From NCBI RefSeq assembly GCF_021347895.1, contig NC_067127.1:19440984-19504983 (forward strand): a stretch of 64,000 nucleotides of DNA, in the 5' to 3' direction. Below, piece by piece: positions 60,628-64,000 of the stretch. Position 1 is the stretch's first letter; every line of letters begins with the position of its first letter. The translations under genes were made by a program, and so were the position numbers. A model generated the notes under the pieces. That model worked only from the letters and a program-made list of their open reading frames with translations, did not search any database and was not told where the DNA came from. Source of the DNA: Acanthochromis polyacanthus (Eukaryota > Chordata > Actinopteri > Pomacentridae).

Positions 60628-60927
60628 GCCGGGTGCGGTGGCGCGCGCCTGTAATCCAAGTTACCGGGAGGCTGAGGCTGGAGGATCGTTTGCGCTCAGG
60701 AGCTCTGAGCTGCAGTGGACTATGCCGATCGGGTGTCCGCGCTAAGTTCGATATCGATATGGTGTTCCTGGGGGAGCCCGGGACCACCAGGTCGTCTGAG
60801 GAGGGGTGCACCGGCCCAGGTCGGAGACGGAGCAGGTCAAAGCCCCCGTGCCGCTCAGTAGTGGGATCGCGCCTGTGAATAGACGCTGTAGTGCAGCCTG
60901 AGTAATACAGCGGGACCCAGTCTTTTT
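60628..60927 (+). ncRNA. rn7sl: 7SL RNA, copy 3
   Basis: Full length with the T5 terminator and intact TGTAATCC, SRP19 and SRP54 motifs. Private changes include TTTGCGCTCAGG, GTCCGCGCTAAGTTCG and CGATATCGATATGG. The upstream CRE has lost its last base. The spacing from copy 2 is 1985 bases, against 2342 between copies 1 and 2. Confidence 0.95.
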
Positions 60928-62046
60928 ATGCTTCATGAATCAACACCAGGTTGGACTGAGGCATTCTGTTTTCTCTGCCTCTGCCTGTTGTGACGATTTA
61001 CCTGTGTGCGAATGCATTTCTTTCCTGTTTTACACTCAAAACTCTGCTGTTTCTTGGAGCTACAGCGCCTCCACCTGGACCAGATCAGTACTGACCATCA
61101 GACATCACAAACACAAATTTCTTAACAAATCCACGTTTTTTTTTGATCCAAAACAATCTGTTTAGTGAATTTCATTCTGGGTTCATTCTGGCCAAGACAG
61201 AGTGCCATCACTGAGGCAGGCTGTCACTGAGTGCACTGCAAAGGAAACAGACCGGTGGATTCATTACAGTCATAGGGAGCTGAGCAGCTTTAGGTTGTAC
61301 TTTGAAAATGTTCCTGTTTTCTCATCGTTGCAGAGTGCCCTTTGTTAGTAATATTATTACTGGATATAACATTTTATGGCTGTGTTTTAAAAGAATACTC
61401 AAGTTCCAGAAAATGGTTGTTTCTGTTCCTTGCTTTGCCCTTAGTGGTAAACACTATACTTACATTCATTAGAAGTCTTCTTCCCAGATACCTGTCTACC
61501 CAGATACTGAGGAACAACAAGACAAGCTTTTTGCACACCTAAAGGCTGTACTGCGTAGAGTACCAACAAAACTGAGCTTCACAGGTGAAGTCCTGTTCAT
61601 CTCAGGTGTTCTCTTTCCAGAGGTAAGCTTAGCTTTGTAATGTACTTACACATGCTGATGTTCCTGCACTTTTAAACACCACAGCCTACCTGAGTATTGT
61701 TTCTAACAACCCCGTTATGACCACAGTGTACCATCTTATGATTGCTGCTTCCAGGAGGATTACACATTATGTGACATAGAGAGAAACAAAACAGAGAGAA
61801 AAGTGTGACTTGATCCAGTGAAGCAGAAGCTGTTAGTTGAGTGTTTGTGATGTCTGATGGTCAGTACTGATCTGGTCCAGGTGGAGGCGCTGTAGCTCCA
61901 AGAAGCAGCAGAGTTTTGAGTGTAAAACAGGAAAGAAACGCCTCGCCTGCCTTCAGAGTCCACCACTGCACAGAAGTCAACTATTACAAGTAAAGGCAGA
62001 GAAAACAGAATGCATCAATCCACACTGGTGTTGATTTATGAAGCAT

Positions 62047-62346
62047 AAAAAGACTGGGTCCCGCTGTATTACTCAGGCTGCACTACAGCGTCTATTCACA
62101 GGCGCGATCCCACTACTGAGCGGCACGGGGGCTTTGACCTGCTCCGTCTCCGACCTGGGCCGGTGCACCCCTCCTTAGACGACCTGGTGGTCCCGGGCTC
62201 CCCCAGAAGCACCATATCGATACCGAACTTAGTGCGGACACCCGATCGGCATAGTCCACTGCAGCTCAGAGCTCCTGAGCTCAAACGATCCTCCAGCCTC
62301 AGCCTCCCGGTAACTTGGATTATAGGCGCGCGCCACCGCACCCGGC
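62047..62346 (-). ncRNA. rn7sl: 7SL RNA, copy 4 (inverted)
   Basis: Full length on the minus strand, with a perfect CRE at 62389-62396 and a T5 terminator at 62047-62051. The SRP9/14-binding loop reads TATAATCC instead of TGTAATCC, and the S domain has GTCTAAGGAGG and GTGCTTCTGGGG. It is tail-to-tail with copy 3. Flanks match the other copies on both sides. Confidence 0.95.
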
Positions 62347-62388
62347 GAGAAGCTCCGTTCATTTACGGAGGTTTGGAGAGAGCAGAGG

Positions 62389-62396
62389 TGACGTCA
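62389..62396. promoter_or_regulatory. CRE/ATF site upstream of 7SL copy 4
   Basis: Perfect TGACGTCA, 43 to 50 bases before the minus-strand RNA start. Confidence 0.8.
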
Positions 62397-62849
62397 TCAC
62401 GCTGGAGCGATACCTGGACAGGTAAAGAGTTTGATTCTGGCAATGTTCTTCAGGTAGTAAGAGGCAGACTTAGTGACAGCTTTTAGGTGGTTTTAAAAAA
62501 TTCAGATTTGAGTCAATATTTATTCCAAGAAAAAGTAGAATATGTCTGCAGGCTCAACTCTCAGAGCTGCACATTAAAAGCATTTTTTAATAGACAGCGC
62601 CACCTACTGCAATAGACGATCACTAAAATGCACAACTTACAGTTTAAATCAGTGGTCACCAACCTTTCTATGTCCAAGATCCCTGACCTCTGCCTTGGCA
62701 ACAGGCAAGATCTACTTATTGAAGCGTTGAGAGAAAAATACTTTCCAGACTCCAGACTGTTACAAAGTGAGGCTTTTTATTGAGCCTAATTTTAATTAAT
62801 GAAATTACCCACACTTAATTTTAAGTGGAACATAAAATAAAATGTTTTT

Positions 62850-63118
62850 ACCATATGAAATGAAGAAAAGGTACTAATACCAATGAATGCTGTGTTTATC
62901 AGCTGAAGTTACAACACAAAACTGACATTATTCTCAGACAGTGCAACTACTACAAAATAGAATTATTTTTGTATTATTAAACATGAAAAAAGGGAAAGAA
63001 GATTTGAGCAAACTGGATGAAATGCTTCGTTTAACAACTGAAGTCACAAGACAACACTGTCACTATTTTCAAGAGTCAAGACAGTGCAATGTAAAATAGA
63101 AATGTTAATAACCATATG

Positions 63119-63161
<43 letters not shown>

Positions 63162-63365
63162 TTGCAGTGAGCAGACTGGATGAACTAGCAATGACTGCTG
63201 TGTTTATCAACTGAAGTTACAACACAACACTTACAATGTTCTCAGACAGTGCACCTCTAGTAAAATAATTATTATGAAATAAAGAAAAAATGTTTTCTTT
63301 TGTTTTGTTTTTGTCATTCAGCAGACTGGATGAACTAGCAATGACTGCTGTTTTTTTTATCAGCT
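62850..63365. repeat. Degenerate tandem repeat in the hAT 3' region
   Basis: About four units of roughly 130-150 bases share AGACTGGATGAACTAGCAATG, TGTGTTTATCARCTGAAG and CTCAGACAGTGCA. A TATATA run lies at 63122-63157. Confidence 0.6.
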
Positions 63366-63998
63366 GAAGGTACAACAGTACAAGTCAATGTGATGGCTGT
63401 GACTGAACATTGTCAAAAGAGCCTTATAGTTAGGCTCATAAGCACAGACAGCCAGTCTGAGGCAGTCAGTGAGGTGTCTGTCTGTAAGCCGACTCCTGTG
63501 CTTTGATTTGATTATTTTCATCTGTGAAAATGCCATTTCACAAAGGTAAGTTGAACCAAAGTAGGCACTCACTTTTGCTGCACATGCACTGAGGAGAGGA
63601 AACTTCTCTCTGCAGACAAGTCTCCAAAAGTCACTGTCCCTTGATCTGGCTTTTAGCTCTATGTCATTTTGCAGATCAATTATCTCCATGTCCACTCCAT
63701 GTCCAAGACCAAATGCTTTCTGGAATTTGGCTGCAACATCATCTGTATCAATAGGCAGGAATGGGTTTGACACAAATGCAGCAACATCTTCCATGACATC
63801 TAACTCACCAAAACGTCGACTGAACTCTGCTGCCAGTTTCTCCAGGTGTGCACAGTACTGCTCAGGGTGAAAATCATAGTTGTCTCTGATGGACTTTGAC
63901 ATTTTCTCCAGGTTGGTGAAGTGTGTCAGCACTCCTCTCTTTAGGTGTGTGGTCCAGACACTGAGTTTGGCCTTGAATGCCTTCACTGCACTTATCAT
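63360..63998 (-). CDS. hAT-family transposase C-terminus (ZBED5/GTF2IRD2-like), partial
   Basis: At least 212 residues in an open frame with its 5' end beyond the window, so the Met at 63998 need not be the start. The C-terminal part reads FWRLVCREKFPLLSACAAK, then STYLCEMAFSQMKIIKSKH and RSRLTDRHLTDCLRLAVCAY, the hAT dimerisation region in the form used by ZBED5, SCAND3 and GTF2IRD2-type proteins (CExxFSxMxxIKSKxRxxLTDxHL). An acidic LPIDTDDVAAKFQ segment precedes it. The N-terminal zinc finger and most of the catalytic core are not visible. No stops interrupt it, so the element may be young. Its relation to a host gene cannot be excluded, but the nearby hAT-like end favours a transposon. 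Confidence 0.8.
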   Translation of the reverse strand: MISAVKAFKAKLSVWTTHLKRGVLTHFTNLEKMSKSIRDNYDFHPEQYCAHLEKLAAEFSRRFGELDVMEDVAAFVSNPFLPIDTDDVAAKFQKAFGLGHGVDMEIIDLQNDIELKARSRDSDFWRLVCREKFPLLSACAAKVSAYFGSTYLCEMAFSQMKIIKSKHRSRLTDRHLTDCLRLAVCAYEPNYKALLTMFSHSHHIDLYCCTFS

Positions 63999-64000
63999 CT

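Larger units (their letters stand above)
62648..64000 (-). mobile_element. hAT transposon, 3' part, running off the window
   Basis: The minus-strand transposase fragment is followed by about 700 bases of non-coding DNA. This ends at a CAGTGGTCACCAACC motif at 62650, the form of a hAT terminal inverted repeat. The 5' half and left end are outside the window. Confidence 0.6.

Overview
The window is vertebrate nuclear DNA, almost certainly from a teleost fish. Genes are split by GT-AG introns and the non-coding DNA is crowded with teleost-type repeats: Tc1, piggyBac, Harbinger and hAT MITEs, LINE tails and tRNA-derived SINEs. The gene order spmip7/spata48 (+) - ikzf1 (+) - fignl1 (-) matches the order and orientation around human IKZF1 as I recall it. 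The fourth gene, ttl (+), is not the mammalian neighbour (DDC).

Layout. 1-4.2 kb: repeats. 4.2-7.7 kb: five 3' exons of a sperm microtubule inner protein gene (spmip7/spata48). 7.7-20.6 kb: non-coding, with MITEs, a possible solo LTR, a (GT)n microsatellite and a possible 5' non-coding exon of ikzf1 near 16 kb. 20.65-33.5 kb: seven coding exons of ikzf1 (Ikaros). They give a full-length reading frame only if one missing base at 32903-32906 is allowed for. 33.5-39.7 kb: 3'UTR, repeats and a GC-rich non-coding block with an octamer. 39.7-41.6 kb: fignl1, one intact coding exon on the minus strand. 43.0-44.5 kb: divergent fignl1/ttl promoter region. 44.5-50.6 kb: ttl (tubulin tyrosine ligase), seven coding exons, with a GC-AG intron and a complete 1.3-kb Harbinger element in its largest intron. 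50.6-56 kb: 3'UTR and repeats. 56.1-62.4 kb: four 7SL (signal recognition particle) RNA genes, three direct and one inverted, each with an upstream CRE/ATF site. 62.6-64 kb: the 3' part of a ZBED/GTF2IRD2-like hAT transposon that runs off the window.

The protein genes do not form a pathway. They are an ancestral vertebrate neighbourhood: lymphoid transcription factor, RAD51-linked AAA ATPase, tubulin-modifying enzyme and sperm axoneme protein. The most distinctive region is the 7SL array. It looks like segmental duplication of a whole gene with its promoter, not retroposition, and individual copies differ at the promoter, terminator or SRP9/14-binding motif.
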